Shown: positions 1 through 13,010 of the stretch, piece after piece
Position numbering within the stretch: position 1 is the first letter of the stretch
Layout of the letters: the number at the start of each line of letters is the position of its first letter
NCBI GenBank assembly: GCA_012295275.1
Contig: CM022665.1
Location: forward strand, 43,016,152-43,080,151
Source: Chrysomallon squamiferum
Taxonomy: Eukaryota > Mollusca > Gastropoda > Neomphalida > Peltospiridae
DNA: 64,000 bases
Reading direction: 5' to 3'
Notes under the pieces: model-generated
Told to the model about the DNA's origin: nothing
The model's database searches: none
What the model saw: only the letters and a program-made list of their open reading frames with translations
Made by a program: the position numbers and the translations under genes

Positions 1-964
1 TAAATGAGTTGTAATTATCTTTAATTACAGGGGGCGGGGAATTAATCTGTTTCCTTAAAATAAAAAAGAAAAAGAAAAATAACGAAGAAAAAAGAAAAAG
101 AAAGCTAAATAAAATATTGTAATTTAAAAATGTTACATATATACCTGCAAAAGATTCGGTTATTTGATAAAGAAATATATTTTGGGAGTGTTTATAACCT
201 CATAAGAAAAAACAGAACAATCAACAATCGTACTGTGGCACTAATACTAAATACAGAATATGTCTGATGAATTGACTAGAGCATTGCCTCTGAGTTTTCT
301 CTTTTATTACTCAATTAGTACATGTAAAGATATTAATATATAGTCTAAATCCACTCTGCATTCTTCAAACTTATCTTTTATTTTTTTTTTTTATAATTTT
401 ATGTATGACAGCAGAAGAACATAGTTTTAAAATGTCTGTGTACGTCATAGCTGGAGCGAATTAGCTTTTCTGTCCATGACAAAAAGGGCATCATAACATT
501 ATGAAAAGGCACTACTGAAGAATTGCATACGGTTCACATGGACCATAATATATAAAAAATAAAAAAATATATTATTAATAGTGCTACAATAGGAAAGCTG
601 GCAGATGTAGGGTTTACAGTTTTCTGTACACTGACAGAAAATGCCAATATCTCGTAAAAAAAAAAACACACACAAAAAAAACATATACAATAAAACAAAA
701 AACGAAAAACGATTAACAAAAAAAAAATTCCGAAAGAAAAATCGATACATGCATGGTGTAAATATATAAAATAATAATATAATCACAGTAAAATGTGTGA
801 TATCAACCAGTGTTTGTATTATCTGTTTTTACCTAAAGTATTTATTTACCAGTAGTTTACAAGAAAGGTTATATAATATACCATTCTCGAATTTCATAAA
901 ATAATATCGAGTTGTTGTTGTTGTTGTTGTAATTGTTATTATTGTTGTGGTTATTCTTCATATT

Positions 965-975
965 ATTATTATTAC

Positions 976-1036
<61 letters not shown>
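965..1036. repeat. (ATT)n microsatellite
   Basis: An almost uninterrupted run of ATT trinucleotides, visible directly. Confidence 0.9.
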
Positions 1037-2173
1037 GAGTTTGGTTGACCGATCTAAATTTAATTATAGCATACAAAAAATAATAAGTTACTGACAGAAA
1101 ATGCCAATATCTCGTAAAAAAATAAATAAATAAATAAAACAACTAAAAATCCTAAATAAAAGGGGAACTTCTCAAATTTGAGGGGGGTACGGACATCTTG
1201 TCCCCCCCCCCTCTACATCCGCATCAGCATCGCGTACGAGTTTGATCTTCAAAATTTAACTGTCAAACTGACATTTTACATTTTTAAACAGGTGTCGTGA
1301 CGTCATCGTATATATATATAAAACTAAAATGTAAAATTATATGTAAGCAATTCTTAAAAATAGATTTCGTTTTAAAACTGTGCTCTGAATATAGTCGGGT
1401 TACCTACTCTTGTTTCAAAATCCTAAACATTTTCAGTCCCAAGCTATCGGATAGGAGATTGAAATCCTCAACTTGTATAAATATATATAAAAGCAGGTCA
1501 AGACTGTTTTATCCATGTAGATCTACTGATTTAAAGTTTAGTCATTGTCATAAGATTCGGTTTGCAGTAATGAGGGTAATCATAAATGTCCCGCAAATGT
1601 CCCGCATGCGCTAGATAAATATGGGTCCTTTTGTGTCGGAGGCCAAGCATAATGCTAGGTCAGACTAATTTAAATAAACAAATAAATAAATAAATATATA
1701 AAATTATTTACTTTTTTCTCTCTCTCAAATCCCAGTTTCTTTAATAATAATACACTTAGCAGAAAGTAGGTCCATAAGAAGCATGCAAATATTAAAACAA
1801 CAACAAAAAAAGAAACAAAACAAAAAAATAAGAAAAATAACACAAAAAAAAACCCCAGCACAAAACAAACCACAAGTAAATATGAGTTAAAAGTTTGACT
1901 AATTTTGATAATCTAATAATTTAATCTTCGTAAACATTTATGACTAAGATATTTAAATATAAAAATATATACTGTATATTCTTACGTACATATTTACGTG
2001 TGACTGTGTATGTATGTCTGTCTGTCTCTCTCTCTATGTTTGTACGTATTTATCTGTGTTTGTGTGTGTACTACTAGTTACTGACATTATTATAGTATAA
2101 AGGTTATACAATCCAACATTTAGAATATCCGTTTACACTAATATAGAAGAGTTATTTCCCTTACAGCGGCAAT

Positions 2174-2197
2174 ATGTCTGCGCCCTGTAGCAAATAA
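2174..2197 (+). promoter_or_regulatory. Seven-codon upstream ORF before the DEX1-like start
   Basis: An ATG at 2174 opens a frame of seven codons that stops at 2195-2197. The presumed main ATG follows at 2199, one base after the stop. If the transcript starts upstream of 2174, ribosomes would have to skip this ORF or reinitiate. The transcription start is not known from the sequence, so the role is inferred. Confidence 0.3.
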
Positions 2198-2198
2198 T

Positions 2199-4038
2199 AT
2201 GAAAATCAGTCCATGTTTGATTTTGGGACTGTTTTATTTCGTTTGTAACAAAGCTGACGAACATCATATTTCTTCTAAATTTATAGCAGAAGAATCAGAA
2301 AAATACAGGTATAACCGATCATATAACCTAATTCAGTAATTGGATATCTCGCAATTAAATTCTGCGACAAATCTAAGTCTAGGGCCGGTTACATGTTACT
2401 GTTTCAGTGTTTGTTATGGCAGTTACTGAGTTAGGCACACATTAATTATAACGTATACATATATATATATCATTTTTATAATTATATACATAATCTGCAT
2501 ATTAAAAACAGCATTCTTCAGCATTAATTATGATACATATTTTCACAGCAGGAATGAAAAAAAGGTTATCTAAGGATAATCACATTAGTAATAACAATAT
2601 TAACGTAATCAGAATACATCAAAGTATATCATTTTAGTTTCAATATGTTGGTCAATATTTTATGTGAATATGAAAAGTCATTGTCTTGAAATGTAACTCT
2701 CAAATATACAATAACTATATATTATTTGTCATTTTTTCCAAAGTTTACATTTCTGACGTGTATGACTGCCAGTAACTCAACAGTATACACAATGCAAAAG
2801 ATTACATATAGACTGCTCAATAAAACTATTATATATATATATATATATAACAGTATTATTTTAATAGTTTCTTTTTTCCTCACATTGATAAAAAAAAAAT
2901 TCTTGTTTGCATACAGTGATGATAAAATAATCTTGTATTGAATATACTGAATTAAAATGAGCACCTTATTAATATTCTATTATGTCATTAATATCACTGT
3001 TATTTTTAATTACCTATCTTTCTTTTGTAAATCTTTCTTTGTTTAGATGTGGTTATAACATAAGACCATTGTGGCATGCCGAGGTGGGCCACACACCATT
3101 CGCCGCTGCTCCATTAATTGCTGATGTGAACGGAGATGGCGAGCTCGACATAATTGCCTCCCCTTTTGGAGAGGTGCTCACCATCATCCAGGGCAAAAAT
3201 GGGAGGACGATACCAAATTCAAGATGGCCAATTGTGAATCTCGACAGTACTGTTCTCGCAAGTCCTTTACAGGTGCTGTTTTTATTTACCTGTTTGTGTA
3301 TTTTTAAAATGATTGTCTTGAAAAGTGTTAAAAATTAGTTTGATACTTTTCATGTAATGTTGGTAATTAAATCACCTCTTTTTAAAGAAAAATTGAATTT
3401 CAAACCCCAGAATAATTATTATGAATAAATATATCTGGTAAAAAAATTACTAATCTGGTAATTTTTATAAAAAGAAATTTAAAAATTAGGAAATATTTTT
3501 TTTTTTTTTTATTGAAAATTTTGAATCTACATGGAATCTCAAGTTTTGGTACATGTTTAGTAGAATGGCTATTTAGTATGTTACCTTACTGAATGAATTA
3601 TAACTGGACATACTCACCGACAGACAGACAGATTTATTTATTTATTTATTTACTGCAGTATGACATCAATGGTGATGGCATCCTTGATCTCCTTTTCACC
3701 ATGACAACGGGCGAAATCAGATTTTATCACTCAGATGGCACACAACTGACACGCTTTACATATCAGGTATATGACATTAATTGACACACTTTACTTACCA
3801 AGTAAGTGACATTAATTAACTGACATGTGCTTCTTGTAACATGTTTCACAGAATTTCATTTAAGTACACCATTTGTAGAATATTTTTTATTTTACCTTAA
3901 AATATTCATATTACAGTTAAAAAGAAAAAGAATAATAAATTGTATATTTATTTTTCATTATCCAATTACAGGGGAATGGAGAAAAATAAACAAGCATGAG
4001 TTAGAATGGAAAATAATCCTTTTATATAAAATTAATAA

Positions 4039-4074
<36 letters not shown>

Positions 4075-4783
4075 TTGTTTTTTTATAATATAGGTTTCAA
4101 AAGTCTTGAATTAATTAAGATAGCATTCATATAAGCTAATGTTAAAATATAATCAAGTTCTTTTCAAATAACTGGTAGTTATAAGCAGACAGGTCGTTAT
4201 AAATTATATTTATTTTTTTTTTTTTTATTTTTTTTTTTCAGCTTGATCCGGTTTATGTCCAGAAGGACTGGTTTAAAAAGACGATGTATGCTTCTACTGA
4301 CACCATTAACAGCTACATCGGAGATCCACAAAAAGTATCAGAAGAGGTATTACAGATTGTTTAAATCAGAAATTCACGCAGTTAGAAAATCTGGTTGGAA
4401 TGTGTAATTTTTAATTTCTTTTAAGTTCAAGCTTTATTTATTTGTCTTAGTTCTGCTATTAATTAAATCTTTTTGACTCTTGGACTCCAGCCATTTTAAA
4501 ACTGACTGAAAAGCTGGGATGTCAGACACTTAACACTGTATACAAATTACAATGGTTGGTAGATGTGGTCTGATGGCACAGTAAGCTTATCTTCTAATAA
4601 TAATGAATTTTGGAATTGTTCTGGACAAGATCAGTTGGGGATAAAACTGGAACACAGAATATATATATATTATATATATAATATCTTTCCACAGAAATTG
4701 GGACGTAGAGTTCATTTAGTTAAATATAGACATAGTGTTGTTGTTTCTCATATTCTATCAAACATGATAATGTATTTTTTTAT

Positions 4784-4820
<37 letters not shown>

Positions 4821-7800
4821 ATTATTGTGTTGTGATTTTTTTTTTGTGGGTTTTTTTATTTTTAAATTATTATTAATATTATTATTATTATTATTTTCTG
4901 TTTCTTTAAACAGAGCCACATTGCTGTGGATCCCCACATTCTGGCAACACCTGTAATAGCTGATCTCAACAATGATGATGTATTTGAGGAACTCGTCATA
5001 CCTGTATCATACTTCTTTGATGACGAAGATTACAGGTGCACATAAATATTTAACATTGTCTTTTCGGAATATCAATTATTGAATAAATTTTGATTTTTAT
5101 TTTCAAGATTAATTCCTCAAGTTTTCCACATGACTTACTTTATATATATTTAGTTTCCTGTTATGAATCCTTTCACTGCTTATAAATAATTGGATTGGAA
5201 TGTTCCTGATATTTTACACAGATGCTTTCAACCTGTTTATCAAAAACAAGAATAGACTTTTTGAAATCTTAGTTTGGTCCAATTTGGTCCAATTAATTTT
5301 TTTATACTTTATTTTTTATTTAATGTTAAGTCAGAATAATTCATGATTTTCTTCAGTTTTGCATTGTAATGGTGACAGTAGTTGTGTCCAGAAGCATATA
5401 AACGTCATATAAATTTTTTCCAATTCTAGCCAATGCCCCAAAACCTATAAATAACATATCACATTCTTATATGACACTGATTTCTCCAATTCTGCATTAT
5501 AATGGGGACAGTAGATGTATCCAGAGGCTAATAATCTTAATACTTTGCATATTAACTTAATACAGTCTTTTGCTGATCTCATATTTATTTCCAATTCCAG
5601 TCGGTGCCCCACAACAGATATTTTTTACATATCAAAGCCTTTTATTACTCCTATACTTCCTAATAGTGTGAATTTGAATGTAAAAGATCACATGCTATTT
5701 ATTAATAAGCAAGAGTAGTTTTTTCTCTTGTTTCGTGATCTTGCTAATAAATCTTAAATGACCATCAGTAAAAATCAGTATAATATTTAGTGTTGTTACA
5801 CATTATTTCTTTTAGAAAACAAAACACAAAGACTGTGAGATATATTATTTTTCTTAAAACTGACAAATATCACATTTGTTAAAAACATTTATAGTTTTTT
5901 AATAAAATAAAATGTTATAGAAAAAAAATATTTTTTTTATTTTTCTAGATCACCAGAGAAGGAAAAACACCTGCATGACATGAAGCAGCCTACTCTGAGT
6001 TACCTGGTTGCCGGGGTAACAGTATTAAACTTAACAGATATGCAGGTGATATTCAAGGTGTATTTGGAGCTATCAGAAGTAAGTTTTCATATCAGTTACT
6101 TAAAATGTATAAAAATGTAAATTAGGACAGTAGTTTATTAAAAATATATAAGAATTTTAAATAATTGAAAAATAACAATAAAAAAAGTTTAAATATATAA
6201 ATAAATAGATAAAAGGTAAACTAATAAGCTTAATGTAATTCATTTGTTATTTTTTCCAAAATGAGGTATAAGATTAAGAAGTTTTTAAAATAAAGAAAAG
6301 TATTTATTTTATCTATTATTTCTTTTTAATTATTATTATTATTATTATTATTAATATTATTATTTATTTATTTATTTATTTAGTTATTATTAAAATAAAA
6401 TTTGTGTACAGAACAAAAAAACTCCATTCTAAAAATATTAAACAATTAAATATTAATTATAAATCAGTTAACAGTTTGACCATTTACACTCTGAATGCTT
6501 CATATTTATACACTAGGTTTCAGTAACTCTAAAAGAGTTTAAATAAAATTAACATTTACTTTGATGTTTAATCCATTCGCTTGTTTTTCTGATTTCTTTA
6601 TTAAAGCTGACAGCTCAGTTTCCAGCTTTTCCTCCTCTTCTCTCCAACTGTGATTGACCTTGACAGTAATGGTGGCAACCTTGAGATAATAATCGGGTCT
6701 TCCACTGGACACTTGCATGTCCTCACTCATGCTGGCCACATGCGTCCAGGATTTCCTAAATCACTTAATCCTCTTCAAGGACAGGTGAGATATTTTAAAA
6801 ACAGATTTTTTTTTTTTTTTTCTTTTATGTTTATATTAGTTTTTATCTGAGTATTTATAAAACAAAAATGAATGTGCAAGATAAGGAAATAAAAGATCTT
6901 TTTAAGTATGAAAGATGAGATGTTGTATTACAAATCTGGATTCTTATATTTGTTTGTAAGTATGTGTTGAAAAAACTGACTGGACAAGATAAGGAAGGAA
7001 AGCAAGTTGTGTTTATGTGTAAATATGTAATGATTCAGGTTATTAATCTGCTGCAGTTTGGAGGATAATAAGAAAAGAGATTAGGATATGAAGAGGAAAA
7101 AAAGTGATTCCTTATGTTTAAAAAATATTCCATAATGATATGCAAAAAAAAATCCCCAGAACAACAGACTAATAAATGGATCTGAGAAAAAGAAAGTAAA
7201 GATTTTTCATGTTGACACTCAGGAGGATCTTGATTTTTGTGCAGTCCTTAATAATGGAATTCTACTGTATTTTGAGGATACACAAACACTGAATTTTAGA
7301 TAAATAAAATCAAAAGAGTGCAGTGGTCTTTCACATTTCCAAGCCAGAATCTGTATGTTCTTCTACAGATCTTAATGATTTTGAATGGTGACAATCTTAA
7401 TGTTAGAAGTCTGTTCATTTTTATTTATACTTGTTGTTAAAAGTTATTCTATTTCATTTTTATTTATGTCAGTGTCTTTGATAATATAATTATTATTTTG
7501 ATGTTTCATTTGTATTTGGATGTAGCATTTTCTATCTGAAGTTAAAAAAGAAATTTAAAATTTTTTTAAAAAATTCTACATATTTATTAACATTTATAAT
7601 ACATAGTAAGTATTTGTGACAGATGTAAAATTACATTGCTGTATTTAGATTAGTGTTGCCGATCTCAACAAAGATGGCCGACTTCAGATCATCACCTTGG
7701 ATACAAGTGACAACGTTTCATGTCTGGATCACAATGGTTTACTGATCTGGGAACAGGAACTGAGTAGTGTGGGAACAGGAAGTCGTATCATTGATATCAA

Positions 7801-10800
7801 CCTGGATGGTACATTGGATGTTGTCATAGCAACCAGTGATGGGTAAGTTCTTTGTACATTGTAAACCAGGGGAGTGGGGTGTGGTTCAGTAGCAGAAACC
7901 TCACTTGAAGAATGATTGGTCAACTGCAATGGCACCTCATTTTTTTGTGCAACACATACTTACCAGCACTGGGAACAATTACTTAAGTGAACTATTAGGG
8001 TTTAACTTAATCTAGTGCAATGGTTGAGTTATCTCACAACCAGTGGTAATTTACTAGCATCTCAAGAAATCTCACCAAAGAAATTAAAAGGATTAAATTG
8101 TTCCCAAGAGAGGTCTGGTCAATACCTGTTAATGGCAAATAAATCAGGTGAATTAGAAATTATTTTTATATTTATAGTAAAGCGCTTATAAAAAAATCTT
8201 TTGAAGCCATCATAATAACTTTGGAAATACTTTAATAAGTTTTATTCCACTAGTGATACTATTAAAACATGCTTATTGGGGTTTTTTTATGCAATTTTAT
8301 TTCACAGAAAAGTGTTTGCACTGAATGGAAAAGATGGGAGTCATCTTCCAAACTGGCCTATAAACACTGGCAGTAAGATCGTCTCAAATATTCTCATCAC
8401 AAAAATCAGCAGGTTAGAAGATGAGTTGGATTTGGTAAGCTCTGTTCTTTCTCTTTCATGTTGATCTATGCTGTTGGTTTCTTTTATATTTACATCTCCA
8501 CAGAATCTTTTATCTTTTCAACGTTCATCTAACTCTTCATCACTATTGTTCTCTGATTTTTTGTTTTTTGCACCTTTGTCTTTATGTTCTTGTTTGTTAT
8601 TGTTGTTTTTGGGGGTTTTCTTGTCCATGACATCACAGCACTGCCATTGTTTCTACATTTCATTGCTAGTACAATTCATTTTCATTTTCTGGAGTATCTG
8701 CAGTCTTCACCTCTGTTCAGAGTTTGATTTAGCAACTTTATGTTCAGTTCAAAGACTTATGATTTAATGATTCCCAGTAAAATGTTAGAATATTCAAGTC
8801 TGACAAACTTCAGTTTTACCTTGGTTTATAGAATTTGAGTGTGTTCCCATAATTAAAAGCAGAGGTACTTCCATAATATAATCTAAAAGTCATATTTCAT
8901 TTCAGTTTCTATTTCATCCAGATATATATTGTACAAATATATAAAATTATCGTTTTAATTTTACTTTTTAGATATTTACAGCAAAGGATGGAAATCTCTA
9001 CATCATCTCTAGTGGTCAGACGTGTAAGGTGCACATACCAATTGAAGAAACCTCATTGGTCGAAGTGCTGTCACATGACCTAGTCACCCAATCACAAGGG
9101 CTGGAGCTGCTTGTATCCACAAGGGACGGCACTCTGATCTGTCTGGGACTGGGGAGAGAACTCCCTGCAGGCTACTCAGTGACTGAGGCAGTGGAGAGAT
9201 TATATCAACAGTATTCACTGCCAGCTGTCACAAAGTCATACAACGATTTTGACTTTTCCATTGGAAAGGTAACTATTTTAGTTTTAAAACAGCATTTTAT
9301 ATCCATAATAGAGTAAATATTCATTTCAAATAAGAACAATGGTAATGTTAACCAAAAACCTAAGTAAGTTTAAATGATAATTTTATTTGTTTGAGATCAT
9401 TAACAGTATTTTATGTCTACCTATGCTAACTATTAACTACATATATGGCAATGTTAGATGGAGTCCATCCAAATTATAGATTTGTTTATTGAGATCAGAG
9501 TTTGCTGAAAAAAAGAATAACCACAATTTAGCAACAAATTTTTTTTTCTCCAGTTATTTGAAATTCTGTTAATTTTAAAACACCTACAAAACAGTTCCAT
9601 TTTGTTTTAATCGTTTTCTTACAAATACAGGTCCATCAACTGTAGGGTTGAGTGCATTTCTTGTTTCTGCAAGTGTCAATATTCTAATTACCAAAGTTTG
9701 TTGTATGTGCTATCTGTTTGTGGGAAGTGCATGGAAAAGAGCCTTTGTTCTTATCAGTATTTAAAAATAGTATTAAAAAGATATTTTTCTCTTTCATTTA
9801 TTTATTCTTTTTTTTCAACAGCCTTTTGTGTACATCATGTCATCCACGAGACATCGAACAGAGATCACTGGCAGCACGTTCTGGCTCAGTTTTGAAATTG
9901 TCCACCACTCACAAGAAAATAAAAATAATACTGCTGACTATTTAATAAGAGTGAGTTACTAATACTTAATTTTGTGATAGTTTCAGTGTTGTAGCCATGT
10001 TTTCTTTTGTCCACCTTGTGAACAATCAAAAGTGCAGAGGTACTGAAAATATATAAACGATAGCTGAACACAACAAATATTATTAAAAAAATGATACATA
10101 ATCTAAGAACACATTTCTCTACCTTTCTTTAGAAGATGATATTAATTACTGTCATTGTAAAAATTTAGTATTCCTGTGCTTTGAAGAAATTTAATTAATT
10201 TTCCACAGTTCATATTTACTGTTTTTTTTTTTTTTTATATTGCTGTTTCTTTTTGGACTGTTTTTTTTTTTAAACTTTAATAAACCATGCAAGAATTATT
10301 TAACATTATTATTATTATTATTATTATTTATTATTTTTATCTGACATACTTAACAGGTTTTTAAAAATAATTATTTCAGGTGTATTATGGGAAGAATTTA
10401 CTTTTCAAATCACGTTACACAGAAGCTGGAGAATATTCTGTTAAAATTGCAACATGGCCACAGCCAGGTCAAGGTCATTTGAAAGTTCTGATGAGCAATC
10501 AACATGGACAAATATTTCAAGACGGTTTTTCACTGAAGTGAGGAAATTAATTTTTACAGATAAACCAGATTTAATTTACCACAATATATTATTTTTTAAT
10601 AGTTTTGTTTAAATATGTGACGATCCTATTTTGAAATTTTTACAACTAACACACTTTACTTAATTACTTTATTTCATATTTGCTATGTAAATGATAACAA
10701 ACTTTTGAAATTCACAGCTTTTGTCTCCATTGATTTTGTTTTTCTGATTTTTTTTCTACAGTATACAAATAAAATAATCTTTAAACTTTAAGGTATTGCA

Positions 10801-11033
10801 TTCAAAATCCATATTTGATTTATTTATGGGTTTTTTTAATTATTATTATTATTATTTAATATATTTATTTTATTTATTTTTTTTTTTTTTTCAGGTTTAA
10901 TAAGTTAATTCTTCAAGATTTACAATGGCTTGTTCTGGCACCTTTTGTTGCCATGTTAACAATATTGTTAGTGAATCATGGTTTTCCTGCTAAAGATCTA
11001 CTTCCTGTGACATTACCTGCCAAGAATGCATAA
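2199..11033 (+). CDS. DEX1-like FG-GAP repeat membrane protein, 13 exons
   Basis: Exons: 2199-2308, 3047-3272, 3659-3766, 4242-4346, 4914-5035, 5949-6078, 6614-6784, 7649-7842, 8308-8434, 8972-9268, 9822-9950, 10380-10537, 10895-11033. Phases agree at every junction and give 671 residues. Residues 1-19 form a signal peptide (MKIS, then a hydrophobic core with LILGLLYF). The body holds FG-GAP/VCBS-type beta-propeller repeats with calcium-binding-like loops: DVNGDGELD (63-71), DINGDGILD (114-122), DLNNDD (from 200), DLDSNGGN, DLNKDGRLQ (329-337) and DINLDGTLD. A single C-terminal membrane segment lies at about 637-653, followed by a short tail. This matches the plant DEFECTIVE IN EXINE FORMATION 1 family and its invertebrate and protist relatives. 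The product is probably a type I membrane protein of the secretory pathway or cell surface; its animal function is not known to me. The acceptor of exon 7 is the least certain, since 6626 is an in-frame alternative. Stop TAA is at 11031. Confidence 0.85.
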
Positions 11034-13010
11034 AGACCTGGTTACTGAAGTCTGGCAAATGAAGGAGAAAAAAATGAAATTATTATTTTAAAAAAGTATT
11101 TATAATACATCCAATAATTGTCATAATGCATTTTTTATAATGACATAACAGCTGCTGTTAGGAATGGTTATTCCAGTACACTTGGATTGTTGATGTTTAC
11201 ATCATTTGTAAATACAAAACCTTTAAATAATAAATATATTTTGGTACTTTCTCAAAAACAATTTGTTATTCTTTTTAATTTTTTTTTTTTTTAATAGAAA
11301 TGGCTACCCAAATGGTTTCTACATAATCCATCTTAATTCTGACTGATAAATGATGTGTTACTTTCCATATCTTGTACGGAAAATGTGTGTATGTATATAT
11401 ACTTTTTACATTGCTCAAATTATCAAGTTTGTGTATTAACTAGTAAACTTGTAAGTTGAGAAATAAAATTATGTCACCAAGTACAAAAAATGTGATTACA
11501 TACACTTCAGATCATGAAATCTTTAAAAAAAAAAAAAAAAAAAATTAATTTCTATAGTCAAAACCAAGGATTAATGTTTGTTTACAATCACTGTTGAAAT
11601 AGACTGAAATAATTAGCTTTATTTTTACTTTTTTACTATCTCAATATACATATATATATATATATATATATATTTTTTAGTTTTTCAAAGTAAAACTACG
11701 CAGTCAAGAATACTAGATATCTATTATCTTTCTAAATGGAAAGTAATTAAAACACAAGACTTTTTTTTTTTTATTGTCGACTGCCTTTTATTTTTGCAGC
11801 ATTTCAATTCTGACAAATGTATAAATTTTAAATCGGTGCCAATTTTATGTTGGCACATTTTCCATTTCATTCTTTTATAAATAAATTTACTACCATATTT
11901 AACATTTTCCAGCTGGTAGGGGCATTGTTTCAGTATTTGTTTTAAAAAGTAGTAAAATAAAAAAAATTGTAATTATTTTTTCTATTAACCACTAATTCAC
12001 GTACATTTTATATGTAATTAAAAAAAAAAAAAAAAATTAAAATTAAAAAAAAAGAACAACAGCTATCATGTTTATATTTTAACTGTTAGAAACCTGATGG
12101 TAACAAGGGTAAAAACTTTAAAAAAAAGTTTCCTGAAACTTATTGCTATAAACCAGTCTCATACTGCAAGTATTATGACCATTTCAACACAATGAAATTA
12201 TTCTCATTGTATTCTTACATTCATTCACATACACACACGCATGCACACACACACATTCATATTCAGAAAAGCTGATGTTTTTAAATTTTCAGAAATGCAG
12301 TGAAAAAAGACGAATATCTAATCTGAAAAAAAAAGAAATAAAAAATACTGAATTTAAGTTATTGATAAATTAATGGACATATGGATCCTGTGAAGAGATA
12401 CCAGCAGTTAGCACCATTCTATAATGTAATGAAACTTGACATTCATCAATACTCTACAACATTCATCCACACACACACACAACACATTCACACTGACATT
12501 CCAGTAAGCTTAATGCCCAATCATAGCCACACATACATGCGTATATACGTAATTTTCCTGGTTTTTACGTGGTCTATTATGTAGATAAATGGTTAACAAA
12601 GTATTTTATCATTCTTTCCTGGTCAATCCCTGCCAGTAGCCAGGTTTAGGAAATGATTTGTCTGTCACAGTGGTTCTGTGGTAGAAATACATCATTAAAA
12701 ACTTGCACAAACAGTTTCGAATGTACCGTTAATTTACAATTAAATTTCATTATATGTATCCATGCTGATAAATTTCACTGAGCTGTACAGTGGTACATCC
12801 AGTAACAATGCAGTGGTTTCAGAACCTTCGTAACAGACAGTCACTGTCAGTTATTATACTGAAACAGTCAGCCCCAACTGGAAATAAGCCTTTTTATATA
12901 TATTTTTTAAACTGTCAGGAATGAAAGACATATCTGTCACATGACATTTTTAATTCATTTTTTAAATTTTTTTTATTTTTCAGTTTTTATTTTTTTTTTT
13001 TCATTGCAAC
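11034..13010. other. Convergent 3' flanks of DEX1-like gene and WDR43
   Basis: This segment lies between two stop codons facing each other. A polyadenylation hexamer AATAAA at 11229-11234, about 200 bases after the DEX1-like stop, is a good candidate for its cleavage signal; another lies near 11461. The rest is poly-A/poly-T, a (TA)n run near 11647-11672 and CA-rich patches near 12230-12260 and 12470-12483. No additional gene was seen. Confidence 0.6.
11229..11234 (+). terminator. Candidate polyadenylation signal of the DEX1-like gene
   Basis: Canonical AATAAA about 200 bases beyond the stop codon, followed by T-rich sequence. Position and sequence support the call; no transcript evidence is available. 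Confidence 0.5.

Larger units (their letters stand above)
1..2198. other. Upstream intergenic flank of the DEX1-like gene
   Basis: No coding exon was recognised. The stretch is A/T-rich with poly-A/poly-T tracts, an (ATT)n run near 965-1036 and a 30-base segment present twice (about 630-660 and 1090-1120), each copy running into an A-rich tail. The open frames here are short, low-complexity and resemble no known family. A promoter for the gene starting at 2199 presumably lies in the last few hundred bases, but I see no specific motif. Confidence 0.6.
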
